This document shows, in pieces, positions 1-9,129 of a stretch of DNA of 64,000 bases. Origin of the DNA: Roseiarcus sp963730555. Its GTDB lineage: Bacteria; Pseudomonadota; Alphaproteobacteria; Rhizobiales; Beijerinckiaceae. Both the position numbers and the translations under genes were made by a program. The notes beneath the pieces were generated by a model. That model did no database searches. It saw only the letters and a program-made list of their open reading frames with translations, and had not been told where the DNA came from. Within the stretch, counting starts at the first letter, position 1, and every line of letters starts with the position of its first letter. The stretch is taken from the NCBI GenBank assembly GCA_963730555.1, contig CAVSSS010000014.1:62001-126000 (forward strand), given 5' to 3'.

Positions 1-827
1 TACTTGCCGATCGCTGATCGCAGCTCCACCGACGCATTCGCGTCACCGGCCGCGAGCGCTTCCTTCTCCGCCGGCACATAGTCGACCGACACCATCAGGA
101 AGTCCTTGCCGGGCTTGAGGCCGGCTTCCTTCATCGCCTGGATCGCGCCGAGCATCATATTGTCGTTATGCGCGAACACGCCGCAAATGCCCTTGAGGTT
201 ATCGGTGGCTTTGATGAAGGCCTCCATCACCTGCTTTCCACCGTCGGTGGTGAAGTTGCCGCTCTGCGTTTTCACGATTTTCATGTTGGGGAAGTTGGAG
301 ATGACGGCCTCGAAGCCTTTCTTGCGTTCGATCGCCGGCGCCGCCCCGGTAGTGCCCTGCAACTCGACGATGTTGCAGTTCCCCTTGCTCGCCTGGGCGA
401 GCCAAGCGCCGGCGAGCCGGCCCTCGAGGTTGAAGTCGGCCGAAATGCGGGTGACGAAGAGGGATTTATCTGCCGTGTCGACGTCCCGATCGGCGAGGAA
501 AACGGGAATGCCCGCTTTCTTGGCTTCGGTAAGCACCTGATCCCAACCGGTGACGACCACCGGTGCGATGATGATCGCGTCGACTTTCTGGGCGATGAAC
601 GAACGGACGGCCTTGAGCTGCTCTTCTTCCTTCCCCTGGGCGTCGGCGAATTTGAGGTCGATCCCCTCCTTCTTCGCCTCCTCCTGCATGTCCTTGGAAA
701 AGGCTGGCCGCCAGTCGCCCTCGTCGCCCACTTGCGAAAAGCCGATTGTGACCGCGAATGCCGATGAGCCGGCGACTACAAGGCCCAAGCTGACGGCAGC
801 GCCGCCCAGCCACTTAATTAAGCGCAT
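1..827 (-). CDS. ytfQ: YtfQ-like sugar ABC transporter substrate-binding protein (3' end outside window)
   Basis: Periplasmic binding protein of the ribose/galactofuranose ABC type. It binds a sugar in the periplasm and delivers it to a permease and ATPase that must lie beyond the left edge. The ATG at 825-827 follows AGGGAGGAG at good spacing and begins a classic signal peptide (MRLIKWLGGAAV, small residues, cleavage after SSAFA). The mature start FSQVGDEGDWR, then IIIAPVVVTGWDQVL, ISADFNLEG, VELQGTTGAAPAIERKKGF, HNDNMMLGAIQAMKEAGLKPGKD and NASVEL follow E. coli YtfQ closely from recall. About 275 codons are visible and the gene runs off the edge with no stop. The family is clear; the exact sugar is inferred only. 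Confidence 0.85.
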   Translation of the reverse strand, partial: MRLIKWLGGAAVSLGLVVAGSSAFAVTIGFSQVGDEGDWRPAFSKDMQEEAKKEGIDLKFADAQGKEEEQLKAVRSFIAQKVDAIIIAPVVVTGWDQVLTEAKKAGIPVFLADRDVDTADKSLFVTRISADFNLEGRLAGAWLAQASKGNCNIVELQGTTGAAPAIERKKGFEAVISNFPNMKIVKTQSGNFTTDGGKQVMEAFIKATDNLKGICGVFAHNDNMMLGAIQAMKEAGLKPGKDFLMVSVDYVPAEKEALAAGDANASVELRSAIGK

Positions 828-904
828 GAACTCCTCCCTTTTGTATCATCCGAATGCACTTGGGGATGAACGCCGCGGCCCGCCGCCCAAGAAACCGACG
901 GACT

Positions 905-938
905 TTTACATTAGTAATACAATAAGAAAAATTGTCAA
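905..938 (-). promoter_or_regulatory. Candidate promoter and operator of the ytfQ-like gene
   Basis: On the minus strand TTGACA (938-933) is followed 16-17 bases later by TACTAAT, a plausible sigma70 pair pointing at the binding protein. The -10 region sits in the symmetric sequence ATTAGTAAT (910-918), which could be an operator for a sugar-responsive repressor. The rest of 828-1188 holds no gene that I can support. Confidence 0.4.
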
Positions 939-1188
939 AGGGACCTCTGCCGAGCGCGTCCAAATGCGAAATGGCGCTAGGTTCTATGCGTCAAGTTCTG
1001 CAAGAGACGGTTATTTTTTGGCTGAGTTCAGGCAGCCTTGCTGAATTGTGACGAAACGAGTGACCGTGAAGGGGCGATTTCACTCATACCCACGTCTCTG
1101 CCGCTTTTGCGCATTCCGGCCGACTGGAGTTGACGTTAAGCGGACAGCCTAGAATTGATATAGGTGTACCGCAGAAGACTGGTTGCGC

Positions 1189-2556
1189 TCATTCCGGCAG
1201 TCCGGCTTGTCGCAAACCGTCCGATAAGACAGCGAGATATTTGGGCCGGTGGAACAGGAGCCAATTCTTGAGATTGGAAAGGCGAAACGCCGGATCGAGC
1301 CGGCGTAGATCACGCGTTGCTCGCCGCGCTTCGTCCATTCGCCCAGCCAGCGCATAACTCGCGGCAATGATGCAGAGAGCGATAAGAAAGCTCGGCAAGT
1401 CTCTCAGCGCCTTCTCGGCCCAAGGTGCCGCCTCATCGAAGCGGCCGGCGAACAAGTGCGCCAGCGCCGTTCCGCATTGCATTCGATACATCTCGGAATC
1501 GAGTGGGCTCAAACGCATCGCGTAAGAGAGGCGCTTGATCGCATCGTCGGGTTCGCCCGCCATGATTTTCACAAAGCCGCCAAGGAACCATGCCGCTGCC
1601 AGATTTGGATTGAGGAGCAACGCCTTGTCGATGAGGGCGATGCCGCTATCGAGGTCACCGACGAAATTCGCCAGCGCGTGTCCGGCCCGGGCGAGCGCGA
1701 CAGCATCATCCTTTCCGAGCTCGATAGCGCGATGGGCTAATCTCGCGCCTTCAGACATCACTTGTGAGCGATCAGCGACCCAACCATTGAATTTGCTCCA
1801 GAAAAGGCACGCGGCGGCCATCGCGTACGCCGACGCGAAATCAGGATCGCGCTCAATCGCCTCATAAAATAAGGGCAGCGCCTCATTCATGCCCTCGCCA
1901 TCTCCCCGGTGAAAGCTCGCCATGCCGCGCAAGTAAAAGTCGTAGGCATCGAGCTGCTCGGTCGGCTTATGCTTCGCGCGTTGGATCTCCGCGCGTTCCA
2001 GCTGCGGAGCGATTGCGCCCACGACGCTTGTCGCGAGTTCATCATGCAGATCGAAGATGTCTTCCAAGGTGCGATCGAACCGCTCCGCCCAGAGATGCGC
2101 GCCGGCCGTCGCATCGATGAGCTGGCCAGTGACGCGCACCCGGTTCCCCGACTTGCGGACGCTGCCCTCGAGAACATAGCGCACGCCCAACTCACGTCCG
2201 ACCTGCTTCACGTCGACCGCACGGCCTTTGTAGGTGAAGCTCGAATTGCGCGCGATAACGAACAGCCAGCGCATTCGCGATAACGCACTGATGATGTCCT
2301 CGACCACACCGTCAGCGAAATAGTCCTGGTCCGGATCGCCGCTCAGGTTCAGGAATGGCAAAACGGCGACGGAAGGCTGGTCGGGTAGGCTGAGCATGTC
2401 ACCGGGCGCAGCTTCGACATTGCTGGGTTTGGTTTCGGTCGCCGCTGATTTGGCCGCGTTCTGCGCTAACGCCCCCTTCAAGTCCCATGGGGTCATTTTC
2501 GTCAGCGACGTGCCGATGCTCGCGATTTCCCGTTCGTCGGATGAAGCGTTGCGCAT
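1189..2556 (-). CDS. TolB-like / tetratricopeptide repeat protein of the adenylate-cyclase-associated type
   Basis: About 455 residues from the ATG at 2556 (MRNASSDE); an in-frame TTG lies 11 codons upstream. The first 75 residues are low in recognisable features. Then comes the TolB-like N-terminal fold common in rhizobial 'adenylate/guanylate cyclase' and winged-helix TPR proteins: SVAVLPFLNLSGDPDQDYF, ADGVVEDIISALSR, LFVIARNSSFTYKG, YVLEGSVRKSGNRVRV, GAHLWAERFDR. TPR helices fill the C-terminal half, with ALLLNPNLAAAWF as a typical repeat. Normally an N-terminal cyclase or DNA-binding domain sits in front; none is present here, so the protein is either a stand-alone form or N-terminally truncated. 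A paralogous region occurs at 59212-61127. The biochemical role is unknown; a part in signalling or protein interaction is inferred. Confidence 0.75.
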   Translation of the reverse strand: MRNASSDEREIASIGTSLTKMTPWDLKGALAQNAAKSAATETKPSNVEAAPGDMLSLPDQPSVAVLPFLNLSGDPDQDYFADGVVEDIISALSRMRWLFVIARNSSFTYKGRAVDVKQVGRELGVRYVLEGSVRKSGNRVRVTGQLIDATAGAHLWAERFDRTLEDIFDLHDELATSVVGAIAPQLERAEIQRAKHKPTEQLDAYDFYLRGMASFHRGDGEGMNEALPLFYEAIERDPDFASAYAMAAACLFWSKFNGWVADRSQVMSEGARLAHRAIELGKDDAVALARAGHALANFVGDLDSGIALIDKALLLNPNLAAAWFLGGFVKIMAGEPDDAIKRLSYAMRLSPLDSEMYRMQCGTALAHLFAGRFDEAAPWAEKALRDLPSFLIALCIIAASYALAGRMDEARRATRDLRRLDPAFRLSNLKNWLLFHRPKYLAVLSDGLRQAGLPE

Positions 2557-3030
2557 AGGCCTGATACTTCCTGAATAACCGACCGACAAAAAAGATCTGT
2601 ATTAGTTATGTCAAACAGTTTGAGTAATCAAATTGATGAAGATCAACATTTGCTAGAATTATGTTCGTTCAAATGAATTAACGATAAGAAGACGAGTCCA
2701 GCGAACTACGCGGGTTCGATACAGTGGGAAGGCTACAATGCGGCATGAGACCGGTTCTCGCCGCCGAAGCCGAATGGCCGTTGTCGTTGGGTGACGCGAC
2801 CTTCGCCGGGATGGGCAGCTAGGAGGAAGATGCGCCGATTCCGGCCATTCACCTCTGCCTTTCAACGGGAGGCGCGACATCGCTCCTCCGGCGTGAGGCT
2901 AACGCACGCGCCCGGAGCCGCTCCCATGTGGTGCCCGGCCCGCGGCCGAGCGGCCGTCTCCGCCTCCCGCATCTGTTCCCGGCTGAAGCCTGAATTGATC
3001 CAAATCAAGTCATTTAAACCCGAAGGCTTT
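2557..3030. other. Intergenic, no gene supported
   Basis: This spacer lies between two divergently transcribed genes. The part nearest 2580-2700 is AT-richer than its surroundings and could hold promoters for both. The reading frame of the downstream PAS protein stays open back to 2791, but the residues there look like random GC-rich translation. Confidence 0.5.
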
Positions 3031-4851
3031 ATGATCGCGAGGCCGCGCGCCTTTTCAAACCTCGCCGCCGACCAGGGAAACAATGGCTCAAAATATTATC
3101 CTTGTTCCGGTAGTTTAGCGGAGGGGCTGTTTTTGCGTCCGCAAACAGGGAGGGAAGCGACCGCGGCCCTCGATGGGAGTAAGCTGGTCGCGCCTAGCAA
3201 GCGGGCGGCGGTCTCAGCTGAAATCATGGAGTGCGAACCTGTCGTCACGATCGCGACGCTCGGGGTGCGGGTGCGGCGCCTTGAGACCGTGATCGACAAT
3301 CTGTCGCACGGCGTTTGCTATTTCGACGCCGAGGAGCGGCTCATCCTGAGCAATCGCCGTTACGCGGAGATCTATCGCCTCGAACCCAGGGACATACGTC
3401 CAGGCGCCACGGCGACGGAGATCCTCGAACTCCGGGCAGCTGCGGGCACAACTACAATGGACACTGACGCCTATCTCGCAAATGCTCGCGCAATCCAATC
3501 GAGCGATCTTCCAGGAACCTGGATCAATGAACTCACGGACGGGCGGGCTATTCAAGTCCATTATCGGCCGGCGCCAGACGGCGGGTGGGTGGCGACCCAT
3601 GAGGACATAACCGAACTCAAGGCCACGCGCACTGTGGCGAATGAGCGCCTCTCGCTCCAAACCCTGATTGATTGGGTGCCCGATTACCTGTGGGTCAAGG
3701 ATGCCACGAGTCGCTTTGTCGTTGCGAACAAAGCCATCACCTCCGATAGCGGTCGGGCAAATACGTGTGACATGATCGGCCTGACCGACTTCGATATCCA
3801 TGCCTCGGAAGCCGCCCGGAAGTTTCACGCGATGGAGGAGGATATCCTGCGCAGCGGACAGCCGATGATCGACCGCGAAGAGTTGATCGTCAATTCATCC
3901 GGCGCCAAGAAGTGGCTCTTGACGACGAAAGTGCCGTTGCGCAACGATCTCAACGAAATCATCGGTCTGGTCGGCATCTCTCGGGACATAACCGAGCTCA
4001 AGGGCACGCGCACTGTGGCGAACGAGCGCGTCACATTCCAGGCCCTGATCGACTTTCTCCCCGACAACCTTTGGGTCAAAGACGTCAACAGCCGTTTCGT
4101 CATTTGCAACAAAGTCACGGCGTCCCGAATGAGCTATGAGGCCCCCGACGACTTGATCGGCAAGTCGGACCTGGAACTGTTGTCGCCGGACATCGCCGAG
4201 AAGTTCTTCGCCGACGAGCAAACGATCGTTCGGACCGGGCGCCCGATGGTCGACATGGAGGAATGCGTATTCGGCGCTTCGGGAGAGAAGACATGGATCC
4301 AGACGACGAAAGTGCCGTTGCGCAACGATCAGAATGAAATCTTCGCGGTGGCGGGCATTTCGCGCGACATTACCGCACGCAAGCTCGCAGACGCCATGCG
4401 CGAGGGGCTGGCGCAAATCCTTGAGATGATCGCGACGAGCGCGCCGCTCGAGCATGTGCTGGGGCGTCTCATTAATCTCGTCGACTCCCAATTGATTGGC
4501 GCCTGCGGCGTCGTCTTGCTGCAAGACTACAAGGAGTCCCGTTTGAGCGGGATGGCTCCGAGCCTCGCCGATGCCTATGCAAAAGCCATCGACGGTACCC
4601 ACGTCGGTCCAGACGCTTTCCGCCGAGAGGCCGTTATTGCCGCGGAGATGATGCAAGACCCTCTTTGGGAGAAATATTGCGGCTTGGCCGCTGCGCAAGG
4701 ATATCCGTGCTGCCGGTCGACCTCGATCGTGTCGCACGAGGGCGCGGTTCTCGGGACATTCGCGCTCTATTCCGCAAACGAGGGTGCGCCAAGCGAGGCC
4801 GAGACAAGACTTGTTGACGTCGCGACTCGCATCGCCAGCATTGCGATTTAA
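3031..4851 (+). CDS. PAS-PAS-PAS-GAF sensory half of a GGDEF-EAL protein, ended by an in-frame TAA
   Basis: Sensory part of a cyclic di-GMP enzyme. ATG 3031 is preceded by GAAGG; ATG 3226 is an alternative start. A PAS_7-like domain lies at about residues 84-190 (NLSHGVCYFDAEERLILSN), followed by two PAS domains that are close duplicates of each other (about 210-325 and 335-450; DYLWVKDATSRFVV and DNLWVKDVNSRFVI, each preceded by RTVANER). A GAF domain fills about 455-606 (LEHVLGRLINLVDSQ, LGTFALYSANEGAPS). The TAA at 4849-4851 falls in the usual GAF-to-GGDEF linker: the frame continues without a shift as RKRAEDRIHFMANHDALTG, where relatives read IAIERKRAED. A single GAA-to-TAA change therefore explains the split. 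Without readthrough the sensor is separated from its output. Confidence 0.8.
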   Translation: MIARPRAFSNLAADQGNNGSKYYPCSGSLAEGLFLRPQTGREATAALDGSKLVAPSKRAAVSAEIMECEPVVTIATLGVRVRRLETVIDNLSHGVCYFDAEERLILSNRRYAEIYRLEPRDIRPGATATEILELRAAAGTTTMDTDAYLANARAIQSSDLPGTWINELTDGRAIQVHYRPAPDGGWVATHEDITELKATRTVANERLSLQTLIDWVPDYLWVKDATSRFVVANKAITSDSGRANTCDMIGLTDFDIHASEAARKFHAMEEDILRSGQPMIDREELIVNSSGAKKWLLTTKVPLRNDLNEIIGLVGISRDITELKGTRTVANERVTFQALIDFLPDNLWVKDVNSRFVICNKVTASRMSYEAPDDLIGKSDLELLSPDIAEKFFADEQTIVRTGRPMVDMEECVFGASGEKTWIQTTKVPLRNDQNEIFAVAGISRDITARKLADAMREGLAQILEMIATSAPLEHVLGRLINLVDSQLIGACGVVLLQDYKESRLSGMAPSLADAYAKAIDGTHVGPDAFRREAVIAAEMMQDPLWEKYCGLAAAQGYPCCRSTSIVSHEGAVLGTFALYSANEGAPSEAETRLVDVATRIASIAI

Positions 4852-4881
4852 CGAAAGCGGGCCGAAGACCGCATTCATTTC

Positions 4882-6180
4882 ATGGCGAATCACGATGCTC
4901 TTACCGGGCTCCCAAATCGCACGTTGCTCAAGGACCGGCTTTCGCAAGCCTTGTTATACGCGCAACGATACGACCGTTGGGTGACGGTGGTCTTCATCGA
5001 TTTCGACAATCTCAAAATCGTCAACGACAGCCTGGGTCATAAAACTGGGGATGGCCTTCTGAAGATTGTCGCCAGCCGCTTGGTCGATTGCGTGAGGGCG
5101 ACAGATACTGTGGCGCGTCTCGGCGGCGATGAATTTGTAGTCCTCCTTCCCAATCAACCCAAGGGCATCGAAGCCATCTCCGCGACCGTTCAAAAATTAG
5201 CCTCTGCCATCGGCAAGCCAATCAATCTCGAAGGACATGAACTTAGAATATCCACCAGCATGGGGATCGCGAACTATCCCGATGACGGTACTGACGCCGC
5301 CACGCTGATGGCCAACGCCGATGCGGCGATGTACCGCGCCAAGAAATCTGGCCGCGGCAATTTTCAGTTTTACACAGCGGAACTGAACACCAGGGCCCAA
5401 GAGAAATTCTTGCTGCAGAAGCAATTGCGAGACGCCGTGGCGCGTTCTGAGTTCGTCCTGTTCTATCAGCCGCAGATCGATCTGCGGCTGGAGCACATCT
5501 TCGGGGTCGAAGCGTTGATACGGTGGAATCATCCAAACCTGGGTATGCTGCCGCCGATGGAATTCATCCCGTTAGCCGAGGAAACGGGATTGATCGTGAC
5601 GATCGGCGAGTGGGTGCTGGGCGAAGCGTGCCGACAGAACAAGGTTTGGCAGGACGCAGGTCTGCCGTTCATCAGTGTTGCGGTAAATGTGTCAGCGCGG
5701 CAATTCAGCGACAAGAGCCTGTCCGCCAAGGTCGTCAACGCGTTGCAGGAAAGCGGCTTGGAGCCCAAGTATCTTGAGCTTGAATTGACGGAAAGCCTGA
5801 TCATGCAGGATCTGACGCGAGCGATCACGACCATGAAACAGCTGCAAGACCTCGGTGTTCAGCTGTCGATTGGCGACTTCGGCACCGGCTATTCCGGCCT
5901 CAGCACGCTCAAGACATTTCCGGTTACCCGGCTGAAGATCGACAGGTCGTTCATTCGAGGTCTTCAAGGCAATGAGAATGACAAGGCCATCGTCAGTGCG
6001 CTGATATCGCTGGGTCAAAAACTGAACCTGAGGGTTGTCGCCGAAGGCGTCGAGTTAGACGAGCAGATCGCATTCTTGCGCGAAAATAATTGTGACGAAA
6101 TTCAGGGTTATCATTTCAGCAAACCGATCCCAGCGGAAGCGACTGCGCGAATGCTCGCGGCCAAGCACCTTAGGCCGTGA
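4882..6180 (+). CDS. GGDEF-EAL output half (diguanylate cyclase, possibly defective phosphodiesterase)
   Basis: This is the output half, in the same frame as the upstream sensory half and separated from it by one stop codon; translation could restart at ATG 4882. The GGDEF domain (about residues 1-165) begins MANHDALTGLPNR and has an intact active site ARLGGDEFVVLL with an RATD inhibitory I-site five residues before it, so cyclic di-GMP synthesis and product inhibition look possible. The EAL domain (about 180-430) has the signature GVEALIRWNHP, but the conserved DDFGTGYSSL loop reads GDFGTGYSGL: the first metal-loop Asp is Gly. That Asp is needed for activity in studied EAL enzymes, so the phosphodiesterase may be weak or dead (inference). 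The C-terminus is complete, LRVVAEGVE then QGYHFSKPIPAEA. Confidence 0.85.
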   Translation: MANHDALTGLPNRTLLKDRLSQALLYAQRYDRWVTVVFIDFDNLKIVNDSLGHKTGDGLLKIVASRLVDCVRATDTVARLGGDEFVVLLPNQPKGIEAISATVQKLASAIGKPINLEGHELRISTSMGIANYPDDGTDAATLMANADAAMYRAKKSGRGNFQFYTAELNTRAQEKFLLQKQLRDAVARSEFVLFYQPQIDLRLEHIFGVEALIRWNHPNLGMLPPMEFIPLAEETGLIVTIGEWVLGEACRQNKVWQDAGLPFISVAVNVSARQFSDKSLSAKVVNALQESGLEPKYLELELTESLIMQDLTRAITTMKQLQDLGVQLSIGDFGTGYSGLSTLKTFPVTRLKIDRSFIRGLQGNENDKAIVSALISLGQKLNLRVVAEGVELDEQIAFLRENNCDEIQGYHFSKPIPAEATARMLAAKHLRP

Positions 6181-6459
6181 ACCCATAAATCTGCAGGTCG
6201 GTGGGCTTGCCAGAGTGCGCTGTGCCCAATGGCGACCGAATTCCGCAGCACAGCTAAATGACGCGATGGGCCAGAACCGGAGTTGGCTCAAACCGTACGC
6301 CGCTCGCGATTTCTGGCAAACGCTGCGGCCGGGGACAAGCCACGATCCTGGCAGGCAAGATCGCGGGAGCGTTCTCTTTTGGCCGCGGTCGGTCTTTGGT
6401 CGCAACCGGCGGGAAGACGGGCGATGCGGGGATCCCTCGGGGAGAAGATCAACCAGGGC
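6181..6459. other. No gene recognised
   Basis: Neither strand gives a recognisable protein in this stretch. It may contain the further decayed C-terminal part of the HAD remnant that begins at 6772 on the minus strand. Confidence 0.4.
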
Positions 6460-6772
6460 GGCACGGCTGACATCCGCGCCTGGGTGCCAAGGTCAGGTCG
6501 TAAAACTGTTTCAAGGAAGGTTTCCCACCGCGGCTGAAGGGCTGCCGCTCGGCCATCGTCGGATCTTTGGCCGCCAAATTTCCTTCACGCGGCCAAAGGG
6601 GAAATAGAACTGGGTCTGAAGCGGCTGCTCGCAGCAGAGGTTCCGTCGTTGTCGAATGTGGCGATGCGGGCTGGCGGCGCAAACTCCGGGCCGCCCTCCT
6701 TTGTCACCCGCCCGACAAAGTCGCGGATCGCAGATTTCGCCGAGCCGCCGTCGCACAACGGCCGCTATTTGC
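6460..6772 (-). pseudogene. HAD-family phosphatase remnant cut at the group II intron border
   Basis: Reading leftwards from the intron border, minus-strand frames give KSAIRDFVGRVTKEGGPEF, PPARIATFDNDGT, CCEQPLQTQFYFPFGRVKE and AAKDPTMAERQPF. Together these match HAD-superfamily hydrolases with the motif FDNDGTLWCEQP. The pieces lie in different frames, so at least two indels have occurred. The N-terminal signal region is missing, because the sequence changes to intron at 6773. This is a dead gene. Confidence 0.65.
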
Positions 6773-7265
6773 GTGCGCCGTGAGAAGGCGGCGCTTTCCA
6801 GTGGGTGCAAGTCCCACCCGGCGAACGCTCCAGCCGGAAGCAACCGGAGCAGTCATGGAGGTGACGAAATGGCTGAAGCCTTCGGGTAGCTGGTCACATA
6901 TAGGTGACGGCGCGAGTGTGCGGGCCGCAACGCGAGTGAACGCTGAGCAAGCCTCGAAAAGGACGATGTGCAGGCCGACCCGACCGCAATTTCGGGGAAG
7001 GCTGATACGGCCGGGCGAGATGAGCGAAGACGACGCCCAGTCGCTGCACCGGGGTACTGGCGGCAGCACGTACACAAGGAAAGCGTACGCAACACGGGAA
7101 GCCCATGGGCGTGGTCAGGGATGATCAACCGGACGCCCGCGAGGGACAGGCCGGGCGCTCATGGGTGGCGGAGAGGTTCGTAGTACCGCTGAAGCCGGGT
7201 AACGCCGGGGGAGGGAAGGGGCCTCAGTTCAGGACAGACGCAAGACGTGGTGAAGGACCTGGAGA

Positions 7266-8591
7266 TTGGGCAACCTATCAACTCCGGACAGCGTTCAGAA
7301 ACTGCAGACGGCGTTGCACGCGAAAGCGAAGGCAGAACCCGGCTATCGCTTCTATGCCCTCTACGACAAGATCAGCCACGAAGACATTCTGGCGCATGCC
7401 TATGCCCAGTGCCGCTCCAACAAGGGCGCGCCGGGCGTGGACCGTCAGGACTTCGAGGCCGTCGAGGCGTATGGGGTCGAGCGATGGCTGGGCGAACTGG
7501 CGCTTGCGCTCAGGCAGGAGACTTACCGACCGGATCCAATCAGACGCGTATACATACCGAAGGCCAACGGCAAACTCAGGCCGCTGGGCATCTCAACCTT
7601 GCGGGATCGGGTCTGCATGACAGCAGCGATGCTGGTGCTGGAACCGATCTTCGAGGCCGACCTTCCATCGGAACTCTATGCCTACCGCCCCGGGCGGAAC
7701 GCTCGGCAGGCGGTGGTCGAGGTGGAGGAACTGCTGTTTCGCGGCCATCCGGACGTGGTGGACGCCGACCTCGCGGACTACTTCGAGAGCATTCCCCATG
7801 CCGACCTGCTCAAGTCGGTAGCGCGCAGGATCGTCGATCGGCGCGTGCTGCATCTGATCAGGATGTGGCTGGATTGCCCTGTTGAAGAAACCGACGATCG
7901 GGGTCGGAAGACGCGCATGACTGAAGCCCGGGACAAGCGGCGCGGCATTCCGCAGGGCTCGCCGATCTCACCCTTGCTGGCGAACATTTACATGCGCCGG
8001 TTCGTGCTGGGATGGAAGATGCTTGGGCTCGAGCGAACCTTGGGCACGCGGCTCGTGACCTACGCCGACGACCTCGTGATCCTGTGCAAAAGGGGCAAGG
8101 GCGAAGAAGCCTTGCAACGACTGCGGGAGATCATGAGCAAGCTGAGGCTGACGGTGAACGAGGAGAAGACGCGCGTCTGCAAAGTGCCGGAGGGTGAGTT
8201 CGACTTTCTGGGCTACACGTTCGGGCGGATGTATTCGGCGAGGACCGGCCAAGCCCGTATCGGCTACCGGCCGTCAAAGAAGAGCATTCAGCGCGCGGTC
8301 GAGAAAATCCACGCGCTGACCGGGCGATCGTGCACATGGCAAGAGACCACGACGCTGGTGGGCAAAGTGAACCGCATGCTGCGCGGATGGGCGAACTACT
8401 TTTCGGTAGGCGCTTTCAGCAAGGCGTATCGGGCGCTTGACGCCTACGCGGCGGTGCGGTTGCGCCGGTGGTTGCGCCTCAAGCACAAAGTCAGGCGGGG
8501 CGGGAGCTACCCACTCTCGCACCTCTACGGGCACTTCGGGCTCGTACGCCTGAGCCGGCTTGGGCGCGACGTGCCGTGGACGAAGGCGTGA
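7266..8591 (+). CDS. ltrA: Group II intron reverse transcriptase/maturase
   Basis: Intron-encoded protein of about 441 residues. It helps the intron RNA fold and splice, and copies it into DNA at new sites. Reverse transcriptase blocks are in order: KGAPGVDRQDFEAVE (about 53-67), RRVYIPKANGKLRPLGIST (about 94-113), YRPGRNARQA, DADLADYFESIPH, RRGIPQGSPISPLLANIY, and the catalytic TYADDLVIL with both aspartates present. The maturase X domain follows (LRGWANYFSVGAFSKAY). There is no C-terminal HNH endonuclease; the protein ends PWTKA. Such proteins usually integrate at replication forks or terminator-like sites. The start given is TTG and is uncertain. Confidence 0.9.
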   Translation: MGNLSTPDSVQKLQTALHAKAKAEPGYRFYALYDKISHEDILAHAYAQCRSNKGAPGVDRQDFEAVEAYGVERWLGELALALRQETYRPDPIRRVYIPKANGKLRPLGISTLRDRVCMTAAMLVLEPIFEADLPSELYAYRPGRNARQAVVEVEELLFRGHPDVVDADLADYFESIPHADLLKSVARRIVDRRVLHLIRMWLDCPVEETDDRGRKTRMTEARDKRRGIPQGSPISPLLANIYMRRFVLGWKMLGLERTLGTRLVTYADDLVILCKRGKGEEALQRLREIMSKLRLTVNEEKTRVCKVPEGEFDFLGYTFGRMYSARTGQARIGYRPSKKSIQRAVEKIHALTGRSCTWQETTTLVGKVNRMLRGWANYFSVGAFSKAYRALDAYAAVRLRRWLRLKHKVRRGGSYPLSHLYGHFGLVRLSRLGRDVPWTKA

Positions 8592-8603
8592 AGTCTTGTC
8601 CGA

Positions 8604-8636
8604 GAGCCGGATGCAGGAAATCTGCATGTCTGGTTC
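8604..8636 (+). ncRNA. Group II intron domain V
   Basis: A 33-base hairpin lies just after the maturase stop: GAGCCGGATGCAG, GAAA tetraloop, then the pairing strand ending TGGTTC. It carries the AGC catalytic triad at its base. This is the most conserved part of any group II intron and confirms the element. Confidence 0.85.
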
Positions 8637-8853
8637 GATGAGGGGAGTGTGGAAACGGAGCCATGGCTGAGCCACTAAGGCACCGCCAGACGAAAAGGGG
8701 CGGCAAACGGACATGCTCAACCTAAAGCCACCGCGCCACTCTCCTACTCTACGCTCACCGGACGGCTGAAATCGATGTATCGCGTTGAAAAACTCCGCTT
8801 GATCCTGGCGCCTGTCGCTGATTCCCTTCTCCTGGGTTCAGGAGATTCGGCCG

Positions 8854-9129
8854 ATGATGGGCGAGCGGAGGGTGATGCAGGAGGCGCTGTTCTACGGCTT
8901 CAGCCTCGAGCGGCATGTCCCGGACGATCACCTTCTGCGCAAGATCGACCGCTTCGTCGATCTTTCGGGACTGAGGGCGCACCTAGGGCCCTACTATAGC
9001 GACGTCGGACGGCCGTCGATCGATCCCGAACTGATGATGCGGATGCTGATCGTCGGCTACTGCTTCGGCATTCGCTCGGAGCGGCGGCTGTGCGAGGAGG
9101 TCCACCTCAATCTGGCTTATCGCTGGTTT
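8854..9129 (+). pseudogene. IS1182 transposase, N-terminal part
   Basis: Begins MMGERRVMQEALFYGF and contains the DUF772-type N-terminal domain (LGPYYSDVGRPSIDPELMMR, CFGIRSERRLCEEVHLNL). It is cut after AYRWF by the IS110 insertion, after which the frame stops within two codons. Confidence 0.8.

Larger units (their letters stand above)
6773..8755 (+). mobile_element. Group II intron with ORF (3' border approximate)
   Basis: The 5' end GTGCGCCG (6773) fits the group II intron consensus GUGYG and is followed by a structured leader of about 490 bases before the maturase. The maturase lies in domain IV, and a clear domain V follows it. The sequence after domain V is about 115 bases to the pyrimidine-rich CTCCTACTCTAC near 8740-8755, which I take as the probable 3' region; the exact end cannot be fixed by eye. 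The left flank is a HAD phosphatase remnant and the right flank an IS1182 copy, so no intact exon pair remains. Confidence 0.75.

Noticed and set aside
3895..4947. 350-codon minus-strand frame
   Set aside because: Antisense shadow of the PAS and GAF region.
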